Assembly (NCBI RefSeq): GCF_963676685.1 | Contig: NC_092345.1 | Coordinates: forward strand, 76,001,960 to 76,065,959 | DNA length: 64,000 nucleotides | From: Mytilus edulis | Taxonomy: Eukaryota; Mollusca; Bivalvia; Mytilida; Mytilidae | Reading direction: 5' to 3' | Shown here: piece by piece, positions 37,201 through 48,855 of the stretch | Layout of the letters: each line of letters opens with the position of its first letter | Position numbering within the stretch: position 1 is the stretch's first letter | Position numbers and translations under genes: made by a program | The notes under the pieces: model-generated | Told to the model about the DNA's origin: nothing | Databases searched by the model: none | Seen by the model: the letters and a program-made list of their open reading frames with translations, nothing else

Positions 37201-39434
37201 ATGTGTATCAAAATTACTCTCGTAGTAAACATCAGACCATATATGATCATAACAAGGGTTAATCATACAGAAAGTTTACCAATAGATATAGGAAGATGTG
37301 GTGTGAGTGCCAATGAGACAACTCTCCATACAAATAACAATTTAAAAAGTAAACCATTATAGGTTAAAGTACGGCCTTCAACACGGAGCCTTGGCTCACA
37401 CCGAACAACAAGCTATAAAGGGCCCCAAAATTACTAGTGTAAAACCATTCAAACGGGAAAACCAACGGTCTAATCTATATAAACAAAACGAGAAACGAGA
37501 AACACGTATATATTACATAAACAAACGACAACTACTGTACATCAGATTCCTGACTTAGGACAGGTGCAAACAATGTCTGTTTATATACCAACAGGACAAA
37601 TATGGATGTGAAGTTAAATACAGAAATTTTAATATCACCAACTTCAAAAGTAGATAGCGCAACTGAACGATTAAATAAAATGGTCCCAAATTTGGAATCT
37701 GTTTTCAAAAGACTAAAGCCTATCGCCATATGCTAGAATTCAATCATAAGAAGGCGTGATTATTTATGAATTAAATCTTAAAAATTAATTTCTATATCAT
37801 CTATTTCAGTAACATAAATCTCGTCAGATTAACAAAAACCACATTTCTCCCTCTTTCAAGAACAACTGACCCGGTTTTGCTTTATTTGATCTCTTGCTTT
37901 TTGAAGCAGAGAAGGGATTTATATTGATTGACATCCAATGTGTTCGTCTGTCCGTTCGTCCTTCAACCCCTTATTTATTTTGTTATGGACTTTGAAACGG
38001 GCATAGGTATCTTTATGTGACAATTCTCTGAACTCCCTCTGCCTTTTCTTATATTATCCTTGGCTCCCAGAGCAGTTATCGTCGAGGTGTTCTGATCTAA
38101 ATTAACATAGAAAAAATTCAAGCTCATCGACTTTGATTTGCTGACTATCATAAAAATCAAAATCATGATCGGTATGAAAAGTCAATAATACAAAGGCAGG
38201 TAAAAAAGTGTTATCTGATTATACTAACCGTATGATAAGATACCCATTTTCATGGTAGTCATTGTACATTTGATCTGTAAGGGTAAACGGCTCGCTAAAT
38301 CTGTAATCTAAAAGAAATATTCAAAAGTCCAGCAAATTAACATTGATAAAGTAAATGCCTGCGTTGAGAAATTATTATGAAGCTTACGTTCTTATCCCAC
38401 ATGCGAGTTGATCGTAGACACATTTTTCTATCATTTTAGAATCCTTGTGGTCATATAGCTCTTCAAATTGTTTCGGTACTTGCACATTTTTGGCTCTGAG
38501 AGTTCGTTTTGATGGTAAAAATAGATAAGCGCGTTGGATGCATCTATCTTTAAAGTGTTATATTCATTTTCAAACGTAATATAAAGTGTATACGAATGTG
38601 AATATAAATGGATTATCTGACAACAGGATAACCACTAACTTTACTGATAGTTTTCAGCTGGATTCTTCCCTGTTTATCGATGAGGTTCGGGTTGTTCATG
38701 CTCAAGTTTTCTACATTGTCTTTTTACAGAACGTCGTTTTTTACATGACGTGTTCAACTTGTCTATGGATTGTATGTGTGAATATCCCTTTGGTATGCTA
38801 GCATCCTGCACCTCATTTACAACTACGCATCGATTGCATTGCGGTGGACAATTTGTCGCATAGGAGAGCACTCCCCCATTATCATAAAATGCATGAAACT
38901 ATGGAGATCTAATAGAATACTGGCGCGGACGTTGCCCAGTTTAGAAAGGTCTGAAACAAACGTGTAAAATAGCAGGTGTCATTTTTTTTCACCAGACAAG
39001 ACAAATACCTCGAATAGGAAGGACACAGTCAAATTATATTACTTATGACAATAGCAACAATCATTCACCCGGCCATGTGTAGTACATCATTGTGGACTTA
39101 AATGACTTTCAACACTGTCGATTTTCTAAAAATAAAACCCAAAACTGAAAACCAGAAACCCAACTTACTAGCATTTTTAGTAAAAATAAAAGGATATTAA
39201 AACCTACTTCATGTACTATACAATATAAAATAAAATTGTATAACCCAAGTTTATGAAAGAAGGGCAACAACTGCACTCCTTTCATGTACGTTTCATTCTT
39301 ATTAACTTCATACAGATAATGCATGTGTTTTTTATCTAGCAAGTGGAACTGGTCTTTTTTCTGTGTATATAAAAAACATTAAAGTTGACAAGTTCATTCC
39401 AATTTTATAGATTCATACCTGAACCAATATTCAT
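31299..39434 (-). CDS. PhyH-family Fe(II)/2-oxoglutarate dioxygenase, copy C (complete)
   Basis: Complete third paralog predicting 287 aa. Exons: 39419-39452 (ATG at 39432-39434), 38229-38307, 37064-37142, 35847-35954, 35345-35436, 34872-34962, 34082-34214, 31971-32122 and 31299-31412 (TAA at 31299-31301). The junction phases are the same as in A and B. Exon 3 is one codon shorter and exon 7 one codon longer, so the distal active-site positions still coincide: H121 and D123 in WHQDYG, H211 in TLHYSSPN, R222 in KMRRI. It is the most diverged copy, with 19 of 30 residues in exon 5 matching B, and it has its own C-terminal tail ending in DQSH. The divergence near the active site (Tyr replaces His after H211, and Ile replaces Trp after R222) could mean a different substrate, which is inference. 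Introns hold mussel repeats at 36078-36645, 37286-37575 and 32600-33130. This copy lies upstream of B and A in transcription order. Confidence 0.92.
32600..32852 (+). repeat. Dispersed repeat ending GGTCGGGTTGTTGTCTCTTT
   Basis: Longest of a family whose right half (GTTGAAGACC-like, GGTCGGGTTGTTGTCTCTTT, GACACATTCYCCATTTYCAT) also occurs at 4739-4842, 11915-12017 and 53755-53852 on the plus strand and in inverted, degenerate form at 18043-18180. Confidence 0.7.
32918..33130. mobile_element. 213-bp MITE, ACTGTGGATTC family, copy 1
   Basis: Begins TACTGTGGAATCATTAATAT and ends AATGAATCCACAGTA. The inverted termini are flanked by TA on each side, as expected of Tc1/mariner-derived MITEs. The interior repeats CACGAA and CGTGG motifs in inverted order, so the whole unit can fold. 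The copy at 54179-54375 is colinear with it. It lies in intron 7 of PhyH copy C. Confidence 0.75.
36078..36645. mobile_element. 568-bp TIR element, AGGAGTAGG family, copy 2, with inner palindrome
   Basis: Ends AAAGGAGTAGG and CCTACTCCTTT are inverted, and the similarity extends about 35 bp into GTAAG and TTTTGGCC blocks. A second, inner inverted repeat pairs GAAAGTGGCCGCATTCGTG (about 36303-36321) with GGATGCGACCCCTTTC (about 36396-36411). It has no open frame and sits in intron 4 of PhyH copy C. A (TA)n run follows at 36658-36682. Confidence 0.62.
36658..36682. repeat. (TA)n microsatellite
   Basis: Uninterrupted TA dinucleotides directly beyond the TIR element in intron 4 of PhyH copy C. 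Confidence 0.95.
37286..37575 (+). repeat. Dispersed mussel repeat GCCAATGAGACAAC, long copy
   Basis: Runs from GAAGATGTGGTGTGAGTGCC through ACGGCCTTCAACACGG to CCTGACTTAGGACAGGTGC. Related copies lie at 45005-45262 and, more decayed, at 49865-50105. I recognise this block as highly repeated in mussel genomes. It lies in intron 2 of PhyH copy C. Confidence 0.72.
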
Positions 39435-40233
39435 CTTGCACTCTTCAGATACCTGTAAAAAATCGACTTTTTTAACAGTTAAATTTCAATATGATATACG
39501 AAGATGTGATATGATGGCCAACGATAAAACTTTCAATCAGTGATCAAAATAAAGTAACAGTTAGTGGCAATATGTCGAGTCTATTGCTTTAGCTCTCACT
39601 ACGTAAAATATTCATTTTCTTGTAGACTTTAACATTAAGCAGTCTTAAATCAATTGTTCATCAGTTTATGTGTACTCAATCATATGTATCTAGATCTTTA
39701 GAATTATAAACAGTGGCTTGTCGAAATATCCTATTGTAATATTTATTTGTGTATTTTACTGTACTGAATGTTCTTGCATTTATTTGTACTGTAATTCTGT
39801 CCTGTAATGTTGTACTTTTAGTGTTATATTTAACATTGCCATAAAGGCACGAGGTTTGACTAGCAGCACAATTAGGCTCAACCCACCATTTTTATTAAAA
39901 TGTCCTGTACCATGTCAGGAAAATAGCAGTTGTTATCTTATAGTTCGTTACTGTGTGTGTTGCATTGTCGTTTGGGTTTTATTTGTTACACTTCAGTGTT
40001 TCTGCTGTTTAGTTGTTTTCCTCTTATAGTTGATGTGTTTACCTCAGTTTTTAGTTAGTAACCCGGATTTGTTTTCTCGCAATCGATTTATGACTTTCTA
40101 ACAGCGATATACTACCGTTGCCTTTATTTAGCTACTTGAAATGACAAATCAATGATACCATGAAAATACATATATTACCTTGTATGCTAAATGAATGTTG
40201 TTCTTAGACTAAAGTTTTTTTGGTAAATATCAT

Positions 40234-42245
40234 CTAAAGTTGAACAGAGGGGAGAACAAACAAAGTGGGCTTCCAAACACTATAATTCGTTGAAAATATA
40301 CAACCATTCAGGCAACAACAAAAAACAACGAGGGGAAACAAGAGAGAGAGGAATAAGATACCATATGGATATTCAAACTCATAAGTCAAAAATAAACTAA
40401 CAACACCATTGTTAAAAAAGTAAAATACGAAAAGACAAACAACACTACACAGAACACAACATAAGAAAATAAAGAGTGAGCAAAAAGAATCCATCAAAAA
40501 ACTCGGAGGTCTCGTGTGTTCCGGTAGGGTAAGTGAGAAACACCAAAAACTAAAACTGAAAATTAGGCACCACTTGAATCGCACAAACATCACTATATAC
40601 AAGATACTGTAATTCTAACATTGACAGATATTGATTCATCAGTTACAGCTACATTCAAATGTACACGATGACAAATGAACCTTTGTTATTTCTGTAACTT
40701 GATAGTTCTACTGTCAATTAAGTACAGGTGTAAAGTAAAAGTGTGGAGTGGTTTAGCTAGCTATAAACCAGGTTTAATCAATCATTTCTACATAATAAAA
40801 TGTCTTTACCAAGTCGGGAATATGACAGTTGCTTTCAATTCGTTTGGTTTGTTTGAGCTTTTGATTTAAGCCTTTGATTGGGGACATTCCGGTGGTTTTT
40901 TTTCTTCGGAGCTCGGTATTTTTGTTTATTTTACTTTTATATAGAATGAAACTATCGAAACAATAACAGTTTCGAAATGTTTTCATTCTAATGATAGAAT
41001 AGTATGATACATTTTCCAGTCCCTGTACGGAGAAGGGTTGTTACAATGGTAAGTTAAAAAAATCAAAATAATCACTTTTATTTAACGATGCAAGTTGAGA
41101 TAACAGTATCTGCGGTATAACTTATTCCCAGTTTAATGTCTAAGATGTGATCAAAATAACAATCAAACTGTTTCTTCTTAAAAAGCAGCTCATTATGAGG
41201 TCTGTCACATTGGAAACATGGGAGGAGTCCGATAGGAATACCGACGGTCTGTTAAACATGTTAAAGATACACCCCTAAAACAATTAACACGAAATCATTT
41301 TTATGATGTCAGTTGTTTATATCAGAATGCTAGAAAACAGAGTAAGATTTTGTCCCTCCATAAAAAAAATCCCAGATATGTGTATATGTACATTTTCCTC
41401 TCGCGTTTATAAAACACTCCAAAAAAATGCAAATTAGACTCATTTTTTATTTCTCTTAGAGATAAGAATAAAAAGTATTTGTAAACAAGGTTGAGGAGCC
41501 AATTAAAGTATCATTTTTTAATATTCTTACTGAAGGAGAAGGACTTGTTTTGATAGCGTTGGAGCATATTACTTTTGTACTATCACTGGTTAGTGAAAAA
41601 TACCGCGGACATTGATACTTTATTATAATTATAACTGTACAGCTTTGCACTTATTCAGTACATATATTAGGTGAAATACATTAGACAATACTATTATATC
41701 AAAAAAAACAGAGGACTTATGAACTTGTATTTATTTTCACTGCTCATCCGATGTTTAAAGACGGACTGCTCCTACCCTTCATTGATATACATGTAAGCTA
41801 CTAGTTATAAAGAGAGAATTATCTTAAACGTACTAACCTAAATTGTGGTCAACAATGTTCGTCGTTTTACTCCTCCAGATAATTATTTATCTCAAATCTA
41901 TTTTTAGCATCAAATTAACATATTATACATAATTCAAATGACGCTCTATGAAATAATCTACACTGCGACAACATTACTAACATTTAGCGAAAAGGCAAAT
42001 GTCGACAAATACTTTTTATTCTTATCGCCAGACGTAAATTCACAAAAATACTGAACTCTGAGGAAATTTCAAAACGGAATATGGCAAAATCAAATGATAA
42101 AGCACAGCAAAAGAATGGATAACAACTGTCATATTCCTGACTTGGTACAGGCATTTTCAAATGTATATAATATTGTGGATTGAACCTGAGTGTATATAGC
42201 GCTAAACCTCCCATGTGTATGACGGTCGCACCAAATTCCATTATA
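40234..42245. repeat. Cluster of three copies of the ACCAAGTCRGGAATATGACA repeat family
   Basis: Minus-oriented material at 40234-40610 and 41995-42245, and a plus-oriented copy at 40640-40945. Shared phrases are ACCAAGTCGGGAATATGACA, TGAGCTTTTGATTT and CTCGGTATTTTTGTT. The right copy also carries the end phrase TAGCGCTAAACCTCCCATGT. Other copies: 6235-6562 and 9185-9290 (plus), 32262-32425 (minus). Their T-rich frames give spurious ORFs of 70-122 codons. Confidence 0.65.
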
Positions 42246-42462
42246 CTTACAACGATGCTTGAACAAAACAGACAAAATAGGTAAAATTGTCAACATAAAT
42301 AATTTAGATCACACTATATTCACGCTTTCAAACATGCCTATTATGGTTCTTTCAATTGTTTCTTAATAGAAAATGGTATCGTACGAACAGTTGTAGTAAA
42401 TAAAAGCAACAGTAGTATACCGCTGTTCGAAACTCATAAATCGATAGGAAAAAAACAAATTC

Positions 42463-44089
42463 GTTGTTTTTATAAATAATGATACCGAATCTCCTTACTG
42501 CTTCTATGAATTTCTTTTAATGTTATTTAGGTGAGAACTTTTGAAAGAGCAATTGCGTTCACAATTTAAAACAAAACAAGTAATGTATCATGGCTATATC
42601 ATTTAAAAAGCACGAAGAAGCAAATAAACAACATTCAAATTTTGATGGCATCTTTGATGCTTTTGTATGTCTATGAGACATTGAGAGCCATCTAATCTCG
42701 CACGTAAAACCCCCCATGGGCATTTTGAAATGGTGACAGGTAGGTAAGTTCATCTGACCACAATCTTTACATATCCTCCAACTAGGTATCATTCGAGTAA
42801 TGTTCAATTTAATACAAAGTCATGTATGCGGTTGACGACTGAGGTTGTGTTCAGACCGTAAAAAGCGAAGGCTCAATGATATATATGGCTCCTTAAGTGT
42901 TCGTTATATTGCTTTGACTTCAATTGAGGCATTTTTTGGAATGTCTGTTTGAAATCGCTAATAGATCGCAACAATTGAGAACTTCTTTATGGTAACATCA
43001 ATAATAAACGTTGATGAATGGTACATATGTGAGTAGCATTTACAGTGATTGTCGCCACACAAGAGCGGCTCTCTCAAGATGAAATACTGGGTTTAGACAC
43101 TTCAGTTCGTACCCGCAAAGTCCTCAGATTATACTATTTGGTTACCTTAAGTTATCCTTCAGTGATTATGTTCTAATTTTTTTTTAAAGTTCTGAAATTT
43201 CTTCAACTGATTTCACATGATACAAATACTAACACATACGTTATTCTTAACAAACATGTAAATGAGTGGGAAATAGTAAGTCTTTTCTTTTTTGGTCCCG
43301 TTTTAAACAAACAACTTACGTCAAGTGAAACTCTCCACTTTCTGAAATCTTTTCAAAAAAGTCAATATAGCTATTACTTATTATACTTCTTTTCAATTTG
43401 TTTTCAAGTTGAATGTCGTATGTTAAGGGTTGGGTGTTTTGTTGTTTTTGTGTTGGAACATTATGTCATCTATAATTTTAATTTAGAAAATCGGGTTTTC
43501 GATTGCAGATGTCTTGTTTTTCTCTTATCTACACATAATAATCTTTTCATAAGAACAGTTTGGTACCCATTGTCGTTTCGTCAATTTGTAAATTGGAAAA
43601 AGAGGAAGTTGTTGTTTTCCAGAATCAACGTGAGTTTTTTTAACCATGCAGGCAAATGATAAACTTCAACTGAGAATCCCAAATTTCTGCCATATGTGGT
43701 ACAGGATCTTCTTTATAAATACCTTTCCGCTGAACCTGTTATCGCCCCTTGTTTAATTGTATTTGAGATGCCCATACTTTGTGTTTTGTAGACCATTTTG
43801 CCAAGGTATTGAACGTCTGTCTTCTGATTGTGAGTTTGAATACTCACTTAAATTGGTGTCTTAATTCCGCCTCTTTTTCTCTACATGCATTAAAATACCA
43901 TCTGGACCCGGAAGTTCATCTCTTGGTTAAATATTCGTGCAGAGGTGGTTTACATTAAGATGAAGAGACAAGAGTCGTGTTGTCCTCCAGTACTTAGTAA
44001 TGTTAGTATAGTGTCTTTGATATCATCTTAAAATGTGACTGATCGAGGTAAACTTTGTTGTTAATCAACGTATGTATACGTTGAAGACA
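42463..44089. other. Unannotated AT-rich stretch
   Basis: No gene or clear repeat structure seen. The short frames at 42559-42807 and 43420-43659 have no recognisable domain. Confidence 0.5.
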
Positions 44090-44790
44090 CCAATCCTGGC
44101 TTTTACTCACTTGGAGAGAGAGACACCTATTGGCGGTGTTGGAGGGCAGCCTTGAAGCTCTCAACTGTATCTGCGAATACAATACGGTCTTCCAGTTGGT
44201 TCCAGTGTAGTATGCTCTTGACAAAGAAAGAGTTCTTATACGGATCGGTGTTGCTAGGAATAGTTTCAAGTGCCTTAGAATTGTTCTTCACTGAATTTGT
44301 CACTTAATTGGCACTTACAAAATTGTCAAATGTTTTAGGTTTGAATTTTCTCTAAGGTTTACTTTTAACAAGAAAATCGTCGGCATTAATAGCTGGGACC
44401 AACCCCTCAACCACTTTGTACAGAAATACCAGCCGTTGACTTGTTCTTCTCGTTTGTAGGTTGTCTAGTTCTAACTCGTCTAGCATTTTGGTGACCGACC
44501 CCTCTTCTCTAGACCTATAGTCGCCTGTTATGAATCTAGCTGCTCTGCGTTGTATTCTTTCCAATTGATTTATATCATGTTGTGTATATGGGTCCCATAT
44601 TATGGCACCATATTCCATAGTTGATCGTATTAATGATATATATGCGGTCTTTTTGCAATCTTTCGGGCAGAAGCGTAGATTTCTTCTTAGAAAGCCGAGT
44701 GTCGAATTGGCTTTCTTGGCTACATTTGAGATATGCGTGGTCCATTTTAGGTCTTCAAATTGATGTTGCGTCTGGGAGGGTCGATTATGT
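44090..44790 (-). pseudogene. 3' fragment of the same LINE family
   Basis: The main open stretch (44352-44780) encodes the region downstream of the reverse transcriptase core. Recognisable phrases are KWTTHISNVAKKANSTLGF, FLRRNLRFCP, STMEYGAIIWDP, IQRRAARFITGDY and LVFLYKVVEGLVP. The final segment, with SFFVKSILHWNQLEDRIVF, follows after a frame break at about 44100-44270. The same phrases recur, more decayed, in the LINE at 21395-23535, so both belong to one family. The fragment lacks endonuclease and reverse transcriptase catalytic motifs and ends abruptly near 44790, a severe 5' truncation. It cannot move by itself. Confidence 0.85.
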
Positions 44791-45004
44791 GTAGTAACAA
44801 ACACTATAAATGCTGAACACAGATGTATCATTCTCAGACTAGATCGAGTACTGCCACCCAATCTTATTTGCCGTTATCATATTGTGTTATAATTATGTTT
44901 TATGATTTTATTGATAATCCAAGCCATACTTGAAGTGTGATCAGCATCTACAAGTATCGGATTTTTTTTAAAGCGACATCTTTTATTTTGAAAGTTGGAT
45001 AGTA

Positions 45005-45262
45005 TAAAAAAAGAAGATGTGGTATGATTGCCAATGAGACAACTATCCACAAAAGACCAAAATGACACAGACATTAACAACTATAGGTCACCGTACGGCC
45101 TTCAACAATGAGCAAAGCCCATACCGCATAGTCAGCTATAAAAAGCCCCGATAAGACAATGTAAAACAATTCAAACGAGAAAACTAACGGCCTTATTTAT
45201 GTAAAAAAATGAACGAAAAACAAATATGTAACACATAAACAAACGACAACCACTGAATGTAG
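45005..45262 (+). repeat. Dispersed mussel repeat GCCAATGAGACAAC, second copy
   Basis: GAAGATGTGGTATGATTGCC, ACGGCCTTCAACAATGAGC, AGCTATAAAAAGCCCCGATA and ACAAACGACAACCACTGAA occur in the same order as in the 37286-37575 copy. Confidence 0.7.
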
Positions 45263-46046
45263 GCTAGGTTTATTTTTAGAATTTAGGAACATTTACTTTA
45301 TACTTTGTTACACAGATCTTTTGTGATTATTAATCCTTTCCCGGTATTTACCCTTATGTCGTTTTTACAGATACAAATAAAAGAAACTTACCAGCAACTG
45401 CGTTCGGTGTAACTGTAAAATGTTCTCTGGTGTACTTTACAATGAATATTGATTTGTTTACTGTTGAAATGTGTTACTTATTATCATAACGTAGGTGAAG
45501 GTCAGTACTTTCGTTTTAAAGATAACCAGCTGACTCGAAGCTATATGTATGATTCATTTGACAGTGACTTTTACTGAAAAGACGGTTAATAAAAGATTGA
45601 ATTGTGTTTGAAATAATTCATCAATTTACAAGTGTTTATTGATGTTCATATTGAAGACTCATTGAATACTATAAAAGTACATGTTTGTTGTATGATCTTG
45701 TATATGTTAATATATATTAGAGGGTAGATAATGTAGGCCTAAAGGTTAGCCAAATCAATACAGAATTAAGAAATTTGAATATAAGATAATGAGGAATAGA
45801 GAAATTTGAATATTAGATAATAATAAATACAGATTTTTTTTATATAGTGATAACGTCTAGAGAATAATAGGTTGATAAAGGGGCATTAATAGCTGTCAAA
45901 TAATTCATGTTAAACTATTTGACTCATATTTGATTTATAGCATACTGAAGCGTATATCTAAGTTAAATTATAGTTAATCTAAATTAAACATTTACAAAAC
46001 ATGGGGTCGATAATAGTGGAGCGGCGGAGAGGACAATTTTAGAAAT

Positions 46047-47367
46047 TTAAATTACCGAAATACCTCATGGGATTTTAAAGCTCAATGGAAAGCTGAGTTG
46101 ATAAATCAAACAAAATGTGCAGTCATGTTAAATTTCCTTTTAGTTTTCAAGGATTCGACATGTCACTGATTTTTCTTTAAATGAATTCCAACTATCTCAA
46201 TACAAGTCTGAAGATACCTTTTAATATAATATAGTTATTATAGTGATATATTACTCAATAGGTGCAACGGTACGGTGTTGCAGAACCAATTCGAAAATTG
46301 TGACATGACCGTTTTGGTATCTATGATGAGTTTATTTTCATACCAAATGAAAGGTCGAAAAAATTATAGCAAATTAAAATAAAGTTACCAAATATTACTT
46401 CAAGCACTATTGTCATGTCATCTGTGTCATCAGCTATGTCGGCAGATTCTGCCTGGACATTGTTAATTACAACTACATAAAGTTTGACAAAAACATAAAT
46501 CAGTGCAAAGAAGAGCCTGCTCCTTTCAAACACATGCTGCTTGGCATGCTTTTCCCCCTTACACGAACACATAAGATCTTGTAGAAAGTCTGATGCCATT
46601 TGTCCCTCAAAGAAAACTGGCTCTAACTTTTCATCAACGCAGTTTCCAACCAAAAGCACATAGGGAGCCATTATTTGGGTTGGCTAAATTTGTCAAAATG
46701 GAATAGGTTGTTCGGTACAATTACTAAACAATGCATGTGGCAGGACGGATCCCTTTCTGCATATCATTCAACGAATTACCCACAACATATCTTGAGTCTG
46801 GCCAATTGGATCTTTTCCAGTGTTTAAAAGTTCAAGTGCATTTTGACGTAGCGGCGGTTCGCTTCTTATTTTTGATTTTGTAAAGGGTGAGCACTGCATC
46901 AGCGAGGATACTTTTTCGTCATAGAGTAATGATCTGTCCTGTTTCCGTTCAAATCGTTGAAGTATTATTAGGCGGCTTTACTGTTGTGCCTTTAAAATAC
47001 ACCTATACTACACGTGCAAATAATGCTAGGTGAGAAACGATGAATTTTCAGTATTATTTTCAACAATTTTCAGATGCATTGTGCTTTACATATAGGACTA
47101 TTTGGAAATGCCCTTATAGTGTATGAAGTTGAAGAATAACTCTATTTACCAATTTCTTTCACAAATTTTTTTTAGAACGGGTTTGTTATGAAATTTGTCT
47201 ACCGAATCAGCAGTGGGGTATTCGATGCAAATTGGGTAACGTCAGTTAAGCCATTCTTTTACGTCATTTGTGCCACTTTTGATATTTACGACAAAAATGT
47301 TTCTAAAGCTGAATAATCGATAGACAATTTAGGACCTTAAAATTCCATGAGGTAATTAGATAATTTA
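46047..47367. mobile_element. Possible degenerate element with weak terminal inverted repeats and a 116-aa ORF
   Basis: TACCTCATGGGATTTTAA (46061-46078) is inverted as TTAAAATTCCATGAGGTA (47337-47354), with further AAATTTAAATTA similarity outside. Between them, minus-strand ORF 46321-46671 encodes 116 residues, with an acidic stretch (ADIADDTDDM) followed by a hydrophobic one. Upstream in the same orientation, a decayed frame at about 46790-46990 reads phrases such as LLNTGKDPIGQTQDMLW. I do not recognise the protein. The inverted-repeat evidence is short, so the boundaries are tentative. Confidence 0.3.
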
Positions 47368-47889
47368 AAATCGTTAACTAAGCGACTTTTTCAACAAGAA
47401 TCTCGTACATACATTTAAGTCTAGACGCCATCTAATTAATCATCGAAGCAATCTCCGAAGAATGTCGACGGTCGTATAACCCGATATAAAAATAATATTG
47501 ATATGAACAGATAGCGAACTCGTGCAAGTGGATTTGTCTAGGTCTGTTTGGTTTCCTATTATAGGTTTAAAATTAATGTTCACCATCGTTTTTAGCTGTA
47601 TATGAATGAGTTTTGTGGATTGAAACAGCAAATCAAGTGGTTTCCCCCTGTTTCACTTTCGATGTTGACCTTTTTTCCCTTATATTAACCGAACACGCTT
47701 ATTTCATACGTTACCCATCTCCAGTTATGGGATTGAAATGTAGGTCACATGAATACGTATTCAATGAGGTCGAAGTATTCACTTGCAAGTAAATATTAAT
47801 TCATCTGCAGTGATGTTTCTTAGCTTATTTTAACAAAATAGAAGCAAACTGGCTTCTAAAAGCCCATTTTTATTTCACTATTTCACTTT

Positions 47890-48522
47890 TATTAACCGGA
47901 TTTTTGTGACCAAAATGTCGGTTATTGATTTGGGGATGTACGGCGGGCAGTCGGTCGGGCGGTCGGTCGGGCGGGCGGCAACCAAATGTTGTCCGTGCAT
48001 TTACTCATGAACCGTTCAACCAAAGCTTCCCAATTTTAATATGTTGTTACTGATGACAAAATGGAGGTCAAGTTCAAGAATGACGATTTTGACTTTTACC
48101 GTTCAGGAGTTATGGTTCTTGAAAGATTGAAAAATGGCGTTTCCAGTCATGTCCGTGCATTTACTCATGAACTGTTCAATCAAAGCTTTTCAAATTTTAA
48201 TATGTTGTTACTAATGACAAAATAGAGGTCAAGTTCAATAATGTCGATTTTGACTTTTACCGTTCATGCAGGAGTTATGGTTCTTGAAAGATCAAAAAAT
48301 GGTGTTTCCATTAATTTCATGATGTTGCATTAACTCATGAACCATTCAACCTAAGCTCTTTCAAATTTTAATATGTTGATACTGATGACAAAATGGAGGT
48401 CAAATTTGATATTGACGATTTTCACTTTCACCGTTCATCAGTTATGGTTCTTGTGATATTGCCAGGACACAAATAAATGTTAATTAATCCGGTTTGCTGT
48501 CGTTGTGACAGCCTCTTGTTCA
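47890..48522 (+). mobile_element. Non-autonomous Helentron-like element (pearl-type) with three tandem units
   Basis: Subterminal inverted repeats AACCGGATT (47894-47902) and AATCCGGTT (48487-48495) flank the body. A perfect 6-bp-stem hairpin, GCTGTCGTTGTGACAGC (48497-48513), lies just before the right end. Inside are three tandem units of about 160-175 bp, each starting near TTTACTCATGAACCGTTCA (about 47998, 48158 and 48325), preceded by a G/C-rich GGTCGGGCG microsatellite (47942-47980). Internal tandem repeats, subterminal inverted repeats and a 3' hairpin are the architecture known for Helentron-associated elements, including bivalve pearl elements. There are no coding motifs. Confidence 0.65.
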
Positions 48523-48624
48523 TGATTGAATAATTACATTAGATGTATGTTTCATTATAATATTTTATTCTGATTGGCTAACTGCACATCACGTGTTATT
48601 CCGTAAGCAGTTGTAATGCTGAAT

Positions 48625-48855
48625 AATAGGATGAAAAATTTTGTCCTGCATTTTTTTTTTAGCTGTAATCTCTGTCCTGCATTTTTATTTTTCACTCTGT
48701 TCGGTCCTGTTTTTTTTTTTAGTTTATCCTGACTTTTTATTACCTAAATTGTAGTCCTGACCTTTTTTTTTTTGCAAGTGTCTCATCCTGCCTTTTTTTT
48801 TTACTCAAAACTCCTGTCCTGCCTATTTTTTCAAATTTCATGCTAGTCCCCCCCC
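48625..48855 (+). repeat. Tandem TCCTGCATTTTTTTT poly-T repeats
   Basis: At least seven imperfect units of TCCTG(C/A)(C/T)TTTTTTTT separated by 15-25 bases, ending in a 13-C run at 48847-48859. Confidence 0.75.

Noticed and set aside
45380-45430. Possible untranslated first exon of PhyH copy C
   Set aside because: A GTAAGT-like donor exists on the minus strand near 45391, but nothing else distinguishes it and it is 6 kb away. It cannot be supported without cDNA.
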